From Spongiactinospora sp. TRM90649 (GTDB lineage: Bacteria > Actinomycetota > Actinomycetes > Streptosporangiales > Streptosporangiaceae), in assembly GCF_029382225.1 (NCBI RefSeq), contig NZ_JARLTC010000019.1, positions 124,001 to 188,000 of the forward strand: a DNA stretch of 64,000 nt, in the 5' to 3' direction. Under the pieces are notes generated by a model. It ran no database searches and was not told where the DNA came from. It was given only the letters and a program-made list of their open reading frames with translations. The translations under genes were made by a program, and so were the position numbers. Positions within the stretch are counted from its first letter, which is position 1, and every line of letters starts with the position of its first letter. Positions 24,679-32,813 of this stretch are shown here, piece by piece.

Positions 24679-25417
24679 TGATCAGCCGCTGGTCCGCAGC
24701 GGCCTGCGCGCGACATTCGACGGGGCGGCCGACATCACCGTGGCGGGGGAGGCGGCGAACGGCGTGGAGGCCATCAGGCAGGTCCGCGCGCTGCGCCCCG
24801 ACGTCGTGCTGATGGACATCAACATGCCGCGCATGGGCGGCCTGGAGGCCACCAGGGAGATCTTCAACGGGAACGGCGGCACGGGCCCGGTCACCCGGGT
24901 CCTCATCCTGACCATGTACGACCAGGACGAGAACGTCTACGAGGCGTTGCGCGCGGGGGCCAGCGGCTTCGTGCTGAAGGACACCCCGACCGAGCAGCTC
25001 GTCGGCGCGGTGCGCACGGTCGCGGCCGGTGAGGCGCTGCTGTCGCCGTCGGTGACCCGGCGGCTGGTCGAGGAGTTCGCCCGCCGTCCGGTGCTGTCCG
25101 CCTCGGCGGTGCCCGAGCTGATCGGGCTGACCGACCGCGAGATCGACGTCTTCCGGCTGCTCGTGCGCGGCTACCGCAACGAGGACATGGCCCGCATGCT
25201 GCTGCTGGGCGAGAGCACGGTGAAGTCGCACGTCCAGCACCTGTACCAGAAGCTCGGCGTCCGCGACCGGGTGCAGGTGGTGATCTACGCCTACGAGCGC
25301 GGTCTCATCCAGCCGGGCCAGGGCTGGGACTCCCTCGATCAGACGATCGTGTCCACCGGAAAGGGGAGACCCGAGTTCATGTCATCGGCGGGCGACAGGG
25401 CGGACGGCGCTGCCTAG
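24650..25417 (+). CDS. LuxR/NarL family response regulator
   Basis: The 255-residue protein has a receiver domain (LLIVDDQPLVRSGL; phospho-acceptor Asp56 in DVVLMDINMPRMGG; Thr and Lys in LILTMYD and FVLKDTP) and a C-terminal LuxR HTH (LTDREIDVFRLLVRG, then STVKSHVQHLYQKLGV). A tail of about 35 residues follows the HTH. It starts inside the kinase gene (29-nt overlap) with GGGGGAAG upstream. It is the partner of the upstream kinase and the only evident DNA-binding regulator in the cluster. The acetyl-CoA carboxylase genes begin 75 bp later. Confidence 0.93.
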   Translation: MRCVRLLIVDDQPLVRSGLRATFDGAADITVAGEAANGVEAIRQVRALRPDVVLMDINMPRMGGLEATREIFNGNGGTGPVTRVLILTMYDQDENVYEALRAGASGFVLKDTPTEQLVGAVRTVAAGEALLSPSVTRRLVEEFARRPVLSASAVPELIGLTDREIDVFRLLVRGYRNEDMARMLLLGESTVKSHVQHLYQKLGVRDRVQVVIYAYERGLIQPGQGWDSLDQTIVSTGKGRPEFMSSAGDRADGAA

Positions 25418-25492
25418 CGTGGCCTGTGACCAGAGCGGTGTTCTGGCCGGTGTCCTGACCGGAGTCACCACTAGCCACGACTGGAGACAACC

Positions 25493-27319
25493 GTGACAGA
25501 CCGGACCCTCATCGTCGATCGCCGGGAGCCCGATCCCGAGTCCGCCCCCTCGGCTCCGAACGGGGCGGACGTCTCCCGGCCGACCCCGGCGCAGGACCCC
25601 GCCGCCGTCCCCGAGCCGGGAGCCGAGCCGGGAGCCGGGCCCGGAGCGGGCGCGCACCCGCAGTGGACCTCCTGCGAGCGGTGCCGTTCCCTCGTCTACC
25701 TGCCGAGGCTCGACCGCGACCTGCACGTCTGCCCCGAATGCGGCCATCACCGCCGGATCGGCGCGAAGCGGCGGCTGCGCACGCTGCTCGACCCCGGCTC
25801 GTTCCGCCCGGCGACCGCCGTGCGCGGCGGCGACCCCCTCGGATTCTCCGACTCCCGCCCCTATCCGGCCCGCCTGGCCCAGGCCAGGCGGGCCACCTCG
25901 CTCGCCGACGCCGCCTGCCACGGCAGGGGCGCCATCGCCGGTCACGAGGTGGTCGTGCTCGCGATGGACTTCGGCTTCATGGGCGGCAGCATGGGCTCGG
26001 CCGTCGGCGAGACCGTGGCCAGGGCCGCCGACGACGCCCTGGCCACCCGCACCCCGCTCATCCTGGTCACCTGCTCGGGCGGGGCCCGCATGCAGGAGGG
26101 CGCGCTGTCGCTGATGCAGATGGCCACCACCGCGCAGGCGCTGCTGCGGCTGGAGCGGGCGGGAGTGCTGCGGGTGTGCGTGCTCGCCGACCCGACCTTC
26201 GGCGGCGTGACCGCCTCGTTCGCCACCCTCGGCGACGTGCTGGTGGCCGAGCGCGGCGGGCTCATCGGCTTCGCCGGGCCGCGCGTGATCGCGGCGGCGA
26301 CGGGGCGGGCGCTGCCGGAGGGGTTCCAGACGGCCGAGTACCTGCTCGGCAAGGGCCTGCTCGACCGCGTCGAGACCCGGCATTCGCTGCGCCCGCTGCT
26401 GGCCAGGGTGCTCGACCTCGCGGCCCCGCGCGGCCCTTCGCCCGCCGACGGCCCAGGCCAGGTCACCGCGTCGCCGTCCGCCGGGCCGGTGGTCACCGAT
26501 CCCGGCCTGCTGACCGGCGGGGCCGGGGCCTGGGAGATCGTCCGCATCGCCCGCGACATCCGCCGTCCCACCACCCTCGACTACATCCGCCACATGGCCG
26601 ACGACTTCGTGGAACTGCACGGCGACCGCTGCCACGGAGACGACCCGGCCGTGGTGGGCGGGCTGTGCTCGATCGGCGGCGTGCGACTGGTACTGATCGG
26701 CCACCAGAAGGGTCACGACACCGCCGAATTGGTAGCCCGTAATTTCGGGATGCCCCACCCATGGGGATACCGAAAGGCGCTGCGCCTGATGCGGCTCGCC
26801 GACCGTCTCGGCCTCCCGCTGGTCACCCTGGTGGACACCCAGGGGGCGGCCCCGGGCGTGGAGGCGGAGGCGCGGGGCCAGGCGTGGGCGATCGCCGAGA
26901 CCATCGCCGGGATGTCCGACCTTCGGGTGCCGGTCGTGACGGCGGTGACCGGCGAGGGCGGGAGCGGCGGGGCGATCGCGCTGGCCGTGGCCGACCGGGT
27001 GCTGATGATGGAGAACGCCTGCTACTCGGTGATCAGCCCGGAGAGCTGCTCCACGATCCTGTGCGGCGACCCGTCGCAGGGCCCGGCGATGGCCGAGGCG
27101 CTGCGGCTCACCGCGCCCGAGCTGCTGCGCCTCGGCGTGGCCGACGCGGTGATCCGCGAGCCGGACGGCGGAGCGCAGGCCGACCACGCGGCGGCCGCGG
27201 CCGCGCTGAAGGCCGCCCTGCTCGCCGCCATCGAACAGGAGACCGGGCTGGCGGCGTCCGGCCGTACTGAGCGCCGGCACGACAGGTTCCGGCGGCTGGG
27301 AGTGGTGGCGGATGGCTGA
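25493..27319 (+). CDS. accDA: Acetyl-CoA carboxylase carboxyltransferase, fused beta-alpha subunits
   Basis: The 608-residue protein joins AccD and AccA. After a Pro/Ala-rich leader of about 55 residues comes the AccD zinc ribbon (CERCR...CPECG), then the beta crotonase domain (LAMDFGFMGGSMGSAVGE; SGGARMQEGALSLMQM). The alpha part (about 345-600) has IARDIRRPTTLDYI, DDFVELHGDR and ETIAGMSDLRVPVV. It transfers CO2 from biotin to acetyl-CoA, making malonyl-CoA. The start is the GTG at 25493 with GGAG 7 nt upstream. Dedicated acc genes inside type II PKS clusters supply extender units. accB begins before its stop (8-nt overlap). Confidence 0.94.
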   Translation: MTDRTLIVDRREPDPESAPSAPNGADVSRPTPAQDPAAVPEPGAEPGAGPGAGAHPQWTSCERCRSLVYLPRLDRDLHVCPECGHHRRIGAKRRLRTLLDPGSFRPATAVRGGDPLGFSDSRPYPARLAQARRATSLADAACHGRGAIAGHEVVVLAMDFGFMGGSMGSAVGETVARAADDALATRTPLILVTCSGGARMQEGALSLMQMATTAQALLRLERAGVLRVCVLADPTFGGVTASFATLGDVLVAERGGLIGFAGPRVIAAATGRALPEGFQTAEYLLGKGLLDRVETRHSLRPLLARVLDLAAPRGPSPADGPGQVTASPSAGPVVTDPGLLTGGAGAWEIVRIARDIRRPTTLDYIRHMADDFVELHGDRCHGDDPAVVGGLCSIGGVRLVLIGHQKGHDTAELVARNFGMPHPWGYRKALRLMRLADRLGLPLVTLVDTQGAAPGVEAEARGQAWAIAETIAGMSDLRVPVVTAVTGEGGSGGAIALAVADRVLMMENACYSVISPESCSTILCGDPSQGPAMAEALRLTAPELLRLGVADAVIREPDGGAQADHAAAAAALKAALLAAIEQETGLAASGRTERRHDRFRRLGVVADG

Positions 27320-27800
27320 CGACCTGTTGCCGGTCGGTTCCGAGCGCGGCGAGGAGCTCCGACTGCTGCGCGCCGAGGTGAGCAGCCTGGTCAAAACGAT
27401 CCCCGGGGCGGTGGAGCGGGTCGCGCTGCGGGTCGGGGAGTGCTCCCTGGAGATCGCCTGGGCCCGTCCGGCCGTCACCGCCGCCTCCGTGGAGTCCGCC
27501 GCCGACGTCTCCTCCGGGGGGCTCGCCGAGGAGTCCCCCACCGACCCGGCGGTGAGGTCGGTCCTCGCCCCGCTGGTCGGCACGTTCTACACCGCCCCGC
27601 AGCCGGGCGCGGCCCCCTTCGTCCGCCAGGGCGACCGCCTGGAGCCCGGGCAGGCCGTCGGCATCGTCGAGGCCATGAAGCTGATGAACCAGGTCCCCTG
27701 CGAGTGGCCGGGCGAGGTGGTCGAGATCCTGGTCGCCGACGGCGAGCCGGTCGAGTACGGCCAGGAGCTGATGCGGGTCCGGGTGGAGGGCCCGGCATGA
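27312..27800 (+). CDS. accB: Biotin carboxyl carrier protein of acetyl-CoA carboxylase
   Basis: The 162-residue protein has an N-terminal segment with a predicted helix (RLLRAEVSSLVKTI), an Ala/Ser linker and a biotinyl domain from about 82. The biotinylation motif is EAMKLMN, with Lys123. The conserved thumb-like PLVGTFYTAPQPGAAPFV marks it as a bacterial-type AccB. It carries carboxybiotin between AccC and the AccDA carboxyltransferase. It overlaps both neighbours (8 nt and ATGA), so the three subunits are made together. Confidence 0.95.
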   Translation: MADDLLPVGSERGEELRLLRAEVSSLVKTIPGAVERVALRVGECSLEIAWARPAVTAASVESAADVSSGGLAEESPTDPAVRSVLAPLVGTFYTAPQPGAAPFVRQGDRLEPGQAVGIVEAMKLMNQVPCEWPGEVVEILVADGEPVEYGQELMRVRVEGPA

Positions 27801-29161
27801 GGCCGTTCAAGAAGATCCTGATCGCCAACCGGGGCGAGATCGCGCTGCGCGTGGCGCGCACGTGCCGGGAGATGGGCATCGCCACGGTGGCGGTCCACTC
27901 CACGGCCGACGCCTCGGCCCCGTTCGTGGCGTTCGCCGACGAGGCCGTGTGCATCGGCCCGCCGCCCTCGCGGCGCAGCTACCTCTACATGCCGAGCCTG
28001 ATCGAGGCGGCGCTGCGGCACGGCGCCGACGCCGTGCACCCCGGATACGGCTTCCTGTCGGAAGACGCCGACTTCGCCCGCGTGTGCGCGGAGCACCGGA
28101 TCACCTTCATCGGCCCCACCCCCGAGGTGATGGAACGCGTCGCCGACAAGGCGAAGGTCCGCGCGCTCATGGCGGAGGCCGGGCTGCCGGTGCTGCCGGG
28201 CAGCCCGGGTCAGGTTGCGAGCGCCGCCGAGGCCGAGCGGATCGCGGGCGAGGTCACCGGCTACCCGGTGGTCGTCAAGGCGGTGGCGGGCGGCGGGGGG
28301 CGCGGCATCGCCGTCGCGGGCTCGCCCGCCGAGCTGCGCGACGCCTACCGCGAGACGGTCGCCCTGGCCAGATCCCTGTACGGCAACGGCGAGGTCTACC
28401 TGGAGCGCTACCTGCCGTCCGCGCGTCACGTGGAGGTGCAGGTCCTGTGCGACCGGATGGGCGGCGCCGTCCATCTCGGCGAGCGCGACTGCTCGCTGCA
28501 GCGCAGGAACCAGAAGCTGGTGGAGGAGGCCCCGGCGTTCGGGCTCAGCCACGCGCGGCGCGCCGAACTCGGCCGCCACGCCGTGCGCGGGGCGCTGAGC
28601 GTCGGCTACACGGGCGCGGGCACCTTCGAGTTCCTGCTGGCCCCCGACGGCACGGCCACCTTCATGGAGATCAACGCCCGGATCCAGGTCGAACACCCGG
28701 TCACCGAGATGATCACCGGCCTCGACCTCGTTCGCGAGCAGATCCGCGTCGCGGCGGGCGAGCCGCTCGGTTACGGCCAGGACGAGGTCCGCCTCGACGG
28801 CGCCGCCGTGGAGTGCCGGATCAACGCCGAAGACCCCGACGCCGGGTTCCGGCCCACCCCCGGGCCGCTGACCACGCTCGACCTGCCGGGCGGCCCCGGC
28901 GTCCGGATCGACTCGGGGTTCGTGGCGGGTGGCACGGTCCCGCCGTACTACGACCCGCTGATCGCCAAGCTGGTCGCCTGGGGCCGCACCCGCGAGCAGG
29001 CGATCGCGCGGGCCGAGCGGGCGCTCGCCGAGACCGTCGTGGCCGGGCCGGGCGTGCGCACCACGGTGCCACTGCTGCGCCGGCTGCTGGCCGACCCCAC
29101 CTTCGCCGAGGGGTCGCACACCACCCGCTTCGTCACCGATCTGCTCAACGACGCCTTATAG
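27797..29161 (+). CDS. accC: Acetyl-CoA carboxylase biotin carboxylase subunit
   Basis: The 454-residue protein is a full-length biotin carboxylase with an ATP-grasp fold: KILIANRGEIALRV at the start, HPGYGFLSEDADFA, the glycine-rich loop AVAGGGGRGI, ERDCSLQRRNQKLVEEAP, and FMEINARIQVEHPVTE with the catalytic Arg/Glu residues. It carboxylates biotin on AccB using ATP and bicarbonate. There is no fused carrier domain, unlike the acyl-CoA carboxylase alpha subunits common in actinomycetes. The ATG overlaps the accB stop (ATGA). The ACP gene follows after 57 bp. Confidence 0.95.
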   Translation: MRPFKKILIANRGEIALRVARTCREMGIATVAVHSTADASAPFVAFADEAVCIGPPPSRRSYLYMPSLIEAALRHGADAVHPGYGFLSEDADFARVCAEHRITFIGPTPEVMERVADKAKVRALMAEAGLPVLPGSPGQVASAAEAERIAGEVTGYPVVVKAVAGGGGRGIAVAGSPAELRDAYRETVALARSLYGNGEVYLERYLPSARHVEVQVLCDRMGGAVHLGERDCSLQRRNQKLVEEAPAFGLSHARRAELGRHAVRGALSVGYTGAGTFEFLLAPDGTATFMEINARIQVEHPVTEMITGLDLVREQIRVAAGEPLGYGQDEVRLDGAAVECRINAEDPDAGFRPTPGPLTTLDLPGGPGVRIDSGFVAGGTVPPYYDPLIAKLVAWGRTREQAIARAERALAETVVAGPGVRTTVPLLRRLLADPTFAEGSHTTRFVTDLLNDAL

Positions 29162-29218
29162 CCGGCCATGGCCGACCGGCGGCTTCCGCCCGCCGGACGA
29201 TTCCCCCTGGAGTGACCA

Positions 29219-29467
29219 ATGTCGCAAACGTTCACCGATCACGACCTGCGTGCGTTGCTCATCGCGGTCGGGCTGGCACCCGACGTGACCGACGAGGCGT
29301 ACGCCCTCACCTTCGAGGAACTCGACCTCGACTCGCTGGCCCGCATGGAGATCGCGACGCGGATCCAGGAGAAGTACGGCGTGGACATCGAGGACGAACT
29401 GGTCGCCGAACTTTCCCCCATCCAGGCCAAGCGCCTGGTCAACGAGCGCCTGGAGAGTGCCGCATGA
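29219..29467 (+). CDS. Acyl carrier protein of the type II polyketide synthase
   Basis: This 82-residue carrier has the phosphopantetheine site Ser39 in the motif ELDLDSLARME, followed by the helix II-III region (IQEKYGVDIEDELVAEL). Length and acidity fit type II PKS ACPs. It carries the growing poly-beta-keto chain on KS-alpha/KS-beta. The ATG has GGAG 6 nt upstream, and its stop overlaps the start of the cyclase gene (ATGA). In most type II clusters the ACP follows the KS genes; here it precedes them. Confidence 0.95.
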   Translation: MSQTFTDHDLRALLIAVGLAPDVTDEAYALTFEELDLDSLARMEIATRIQEKYGVDIEDELVAELSPIQAKRLVNERLESAA

Positions 29468-30300
29468 TCGGACACACCGACAACGTCGTGGACATCGACG
29501 CCCCCATCGGCTGGGTCTGGAACCACACCAACGACGTACGCCGCTGGACCGACCTGTTCAGCGAGTACGCCAAGGTCGAGATCCTCTCGGAGGAGCCCGC
29601 CGCGGTGACCTTCCGGCTGACCATGCACCCCGACGAGGAGGGCAGGCAGTGGTCGTGGGTCTCCCACCGCGAGTGGGACCGCGACACCTGGACGGTCCGG
29701 GCGCGCCGCGTCGAGACCGGGCCGTTCGAGTTCATGAACATCGCCTGGACCTACGAGGAGCTGGAGCCGGACAAGACCCGCATGCGCTGGGTGCAGGACT
29801 TCCAGATGAAGCCGAGCGCGCCCGTGGACACCGCCCAGATGACCGAGCACATCAACCGCAACAGCCGGGTCCAGATGGACCTCATCGCCGAGCGGCTGCA
29901 CCGCCGCCGCCGCGCGCCGGTCGGCTTCGACGACGTGGCCTCCAACCGGCGGCGCGGCGGCGACCTGCGCACGCTGGTCGCGCCGAGCACGGTGGGGTCG
30001 GCGTACGGCTTCTGCGGCGCCGTCCGGCTCGGGGTGGGCGAGCGGATCGCCGAGCACTACCACCCCTACTCCGAGGAGTACCTGTTCGTGGCGCGCGGCG
30101 AGGTCCGCATCGACCTGGACGGCGAGCCCACCGCCGCCGGTCCCGACCACGCGATCCTGATCCCGCGAAACGTCCGCCACCGGGTGGTGAACACCGGCTC
30201 TGAGGAGGCCCAGGTCGTCTTCACCCTCGCGCCGCTGGCCCCCCGTCCCGAACTCGGCCACGTGGAGACCGAGCGGCACGAGGCGGCGGAGCCCGCATGA
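29464..30300 (+). CDS. Aromatase/cyclase (SRPBCC) - cupin fusion
   Basis: The 278-residue protein joins two polyketide cyclase types. Residues 1-150 are an SRPBCC (StART-like) aromatase/cyclase: HTDNVVDIDAPIGWVWNHTN in part, WTDLFSEYAKVEIL, WSWVSHREWD, and MRWVQDFQMKP, as in TcmN N-terminus or WhiE-ORFVI. Residues about 165-270 are a cupin with the two metal motifs GERIAEHYHPYSEEYLFVA and DHAILIPRNVRHRVVN, like the separate TcmJ/WhiE-ORFII proteins. Each half is known in aromatic polyketide cyclisation, but as separate genes in the clusters I recall. The SRPBCC half should close and aromatise the first ring, and the cupin may guide later cyclisation. It is coupled by ATGA overlaps on both sides. 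Confidence 0.9.
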   Translation: MIGHTDNVVDIDAPIGWVWNHTNDVRRWTDLFSEYAKVEILSEEPAAVTFRLTMHPDEEGRQWSWVSHREWDRDTWTVRARRVETGPFEFMNIAWTYEELEPDKTRMRWVQDFQMKPSAPVDTAQMTEHINRNSRVQMDLIAERLHRRRRAPVGFDDVASNRRRGGDLRTLVAPSTVGSAYGFCGAVRLGVGERIAEHYHPYSEEYLFVARGEVRIDLDGEPTAAGPDHAILIPRNVRHRVVNTGSEEAQVVFTLAPLAPRPELGHVETERHEAAEPA

Positions 30301-31559
30301 CACGCCGCCGCAGCGTCGTCACCGGAATCGGGGTGACGGCCCCGGGCGGGGGCACCAGGGAGGAGTTCTGGACCAGGATCGTCGGCGGCAAGCCGGCGAT
30401 CCGCCGGATCAGCGTCTTCGACCCCGCCCTCTTCCGCTCGCAGGTCGCCGCCGAGTGCGACTTCGACCCGATCGCCCATGGGCTGAACCCGAGAGAGGTC
30501 CGCCGTCTTGACCGTTTCGTCCTGATGGCGATGGCCTGCGCGGACGAGGCGTTCGCCGACGCGGGCCTTTCCCAGCCGGAGATCGACCACGACCGGATGG
30601 GCGTCTCCCTCGGCAGCGCCGTCGGGGCGACCATCCGCCTGGAGGAGGAATACGTCGTGGCCAGCGACGGCGGCCGGCACTGGGAGGTGGACGCCCGGCA
30701 CGCCCTGCCGTTCCTCTACAGCGCGCTGGTGCCCTCCAGCGGGGCCGCCGAGCTGGCCGTGCGGTTCGGCGCGCACGGCCCGGCCACGGTGGTCTCCACG
30801 GGCTGCACCTCCGGGATCGACGCCATCGGCCACGCCCACACCCTCATCCAGGACGGCGAGGCCGACATCATGATCGCGGGCGCGTCCGACGCGCCGATCT
30901 CCCCGATCACGGTGGCCTGCTTCGACGCCATCCGGGCGACCACCCCCGAGAACGACGACCCCGAGCGCGCCTCGCGGCCCTTCGACGCCGACCGCAAGGG
31001 GTTCGTGCTCGGCGAGGGCGCGGCCGTCCTGATCGTGGAGGAGCTGGAGCACGCGCTGGCCCGCGACGCCCGGATCTACTGCGAGATCACCGGCTCCGCC
31101 GCCAGGGCCAACGGCTTCCACATGACCGGGCTGCGCCCGGACGGCTTCGAACTCGGCGAGGCGATCGCGGAGGCGCTGGACCAGGCGCGGCTCAACCCCG
31201 ACGAGATCGGCTATGTCAGCGCCCACGGCTCGGGCACCAAGCAGAACGACCGCCACGAGACCGCCGCCTACAAGCGGGCCCTCGGCGAGGCCGCCCGGCG
31301 GGTGCCGATCAGCTCCATCAAGTCGGTGATCGGGCACTCCCTCGGCGCCATCGGCTCGATCGAGATGGCGGCCTGCGCCCTGGTGATCGAACGCGGCGTG
31401 CTGCCGCCCACCGCGAACCTCACCACCCCCGACCCGCAGTGCGACCTCGACTACATCCCGGTCGTGGCCAGGGAGGCGGCCGTCACGCACGCACTGTCGG
31501 CCGGCAGCGGGTTCGGCGGATTCCAGTCCGCGATGATCTTTTCCAGATTCGGAGGATGA
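30297..31559 (+). CDS. Type II PKS ketosynthase alpha subunit
   Basis: The 420-residue protein is a KS-alpha with an intact triad: Cys170 in VSTGCTSGID, His310 in SAHGSGTKQND, and His347 in GHSLGAIGS. It condenses malonyl units on the ACP as a heterodimer with KS-beta. The length and motifs such as RLDRFVLMAMACADEA and NANLTTPDPQCDLDY-type C-terminal residues fit the actinomycete aromatic PKS family rather than FabF. The ATG overlaps the cyclase stop. The KS-beta Shine-Dalgarno site (GGAGG) lies in its last codons. Confidence 0.96.
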   Translation: MTRRRSVVTGIGVTAPGGGTREEFWTRIVGGKPAIRRISVFDPALFRSQVAAECDFDPIAHGLNPREVRRLDRFVLMAMACADEAFADAGLSQPEIDHDRMGVSLGSAVGATIRLEEEYVVASDGGRHWEVDARHALPFLYSALVPSSGAAELAVRFGAHGPATVVSTGCTSGIDAIGHAHTLIQDGEADIMIAGASDAPISPITVACFDAIRATTPENDDPERASRPFDADRKGFVLGEGAAVLIVEELEHALARDARIYCEITGSAARANGFHMTGLRPDGFELGEAIAEALDQARLNPDEIGYVSAHGSGTKQNDRHETAAYKRALGEAARRVPISSIKSVIGHSLGAIGSIEMAACALVIERGVLPPTANLTTPDPQCDLDYIPVVAREAAVTHALSAGSGFGGFQSAMIFSRFGG

Positions 31560-31562
31560 CAC

Positions 31563-32804
31563 GTGCCGCAACGTGCGGTGATCAGCGGCATCGGGGTGAT
31601 CGCCCCGACCGGCGTGGGCGCGGCCGACCACTGGTTCGCCGGGCTGGCCGGTCGCAGCGGCATCCGGGAACTGCCCGGCCGCACGGCCCCCGGCCTGAAG
31701 GTCAGGGTCGCCGGGCAGGTGGCCGGTTTCGACGAGACCGAGTTCGTGGCCAACCGCCTCCTCGTCCAGACCGACCGCTGGTCGTGGCTGGGTCTGGCGG
31801 CGACCGAGCTGGCGCTGTCCGACGCCGCCCTGGACACCAAGAAGGAGTTCCCCTTCCACCTCTCCGTGGTGACCGCGGCGGCCTCGGGCGGCAACGCCTT
31901 CGGGCAGCGGGAGATCCAGGCCCTCTACAAGGAGGGGCCGCGGTCGGTGAGCGCCTACCAGTCGATCGGCTGGTTCTACGCCGCCAGCAGCGGCCAGATC
32001 TCGATCAGGCACCAGCTCAAGGGGGCGTGCGGGGTGCTGGTCGCCGACGCGGCGGGCGGCATCGACGCGCTCGCCCAGTCCAGGCGGCTGATCTCCCGGG
32101 GCAGCGGCGTGGTGGTGACGGGCGGCACCGAGGCGCCGCTGTCGCCGTACGCGATGGCCTGCCAGGCGAGCCAGGAGACGCTGAGCCCCGACCCCGACCC
32201 TGCCACGGCGTACCGGCCGTTCGCGCCCGACGCCACCGGGCAGGTGCCGGGGGAGGGCGGGGCCATGCTCGTGGTCGAGGAGTGGCGGCGCGCGCACCTG
32301 CGCGGCGCGACGGTCTACGCGGAGGTGGCCGGGTCCGCCTCCACCCATGACGCGACCGACGCCACCGCCCCCGCGAGCGACCACGCCCAGTACGCCAGGG
32401 CCATGCGCGAGGCCATCGGCAGATCCGGGTGCGAGCCCGGCGACATCGACGCCGTCTTCGCCGACGGCGCGGGCGACCCGCTCGGCGACGAACTGGAGGC
32501 GAGGGCGCTGCGCGAGGTGTTCGGACCGCGCCGGGTGCCGGTAACCGTCCCCAAGACGATGACCGGACGCTTGTGCTCGGGCGGGGCCGCGCTCGACCTC
32601 GCCTGGGCGGCCCTTTCGGTGTCCCACGGCGTGCTGCCCCCAACGATCAACGTCGACACGCGTCAGGCCGCCGCCCGCCACGGGATCGACCTGGTCGCCG
32701 AGCCGCGCGAACTGCCCGGCACGGCCACCGTCCTGGTGGCCGCCAGGGGCGCGGGCGGGTTCAACTCGGCGGCCGTGCTCAGGACCCCCGCCTATGACGT
32801 GTAG
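31563..32804 (+). CDS. Type II PKS ketosynthase beta subunit (chain length factor) with Ala at the Gln position
   Basis: The 413-residue protein pairs with KS-alpha and sets chain length. The active-site Cys is replaced, as in all KS-beta proteins. However, the residue that is normally Gln (VAxQAGGLDAL in ActI-ORF2-like proteins) is Ala163 here (VADAAGGIDAL). That Gln is associated with malonyl-ACP decarboxylation in priming. Its loss suggests different priming, for example by KS-alpha or a separate starter route. The rest is typical: GGTEAPLSPYAMACQ, KTMTGRLCSGGAALDL. The start is the GTG at 31563 with GGAGG 7 nt upstream. Confidence 0.94.
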   Translation: MPQRAVISGIGVIAPTGVGAADHWFAGLAGRSGIRELPGRTAPGLKVRVAGQVAGFDETEFVANRLLVQTDRWSWLGLAATELALSDAALDTKKEFPFHLSVVTAAASGGNAFGQREIQALYKEGPRSVSAYQSIGWFYAASSGQISIRHQLKGACGVLVADAAGGIDALAQSRRLISRGSGVVVTGGTEAPLSPYAMACQASQETLSPDPDPATAYRPFAPDATGQVPGEGGAMLVVEEWRRAHLRGATVYAEVAGSASTHDATDATAPASDHAQYARAMREAIGRSGCEPGDIDAVFADGAGDPLGDELEARALREVFGPRRVPVTVPKTMTGRLCSGGAALDLAWAALSVSHGVLPPTINVDTRQAAARHGIDLVAEPRELPGTATVLVAARGAGGFNSAAVLRTPAYDV

Positions 32805-32813
32805 ACAGGACGG

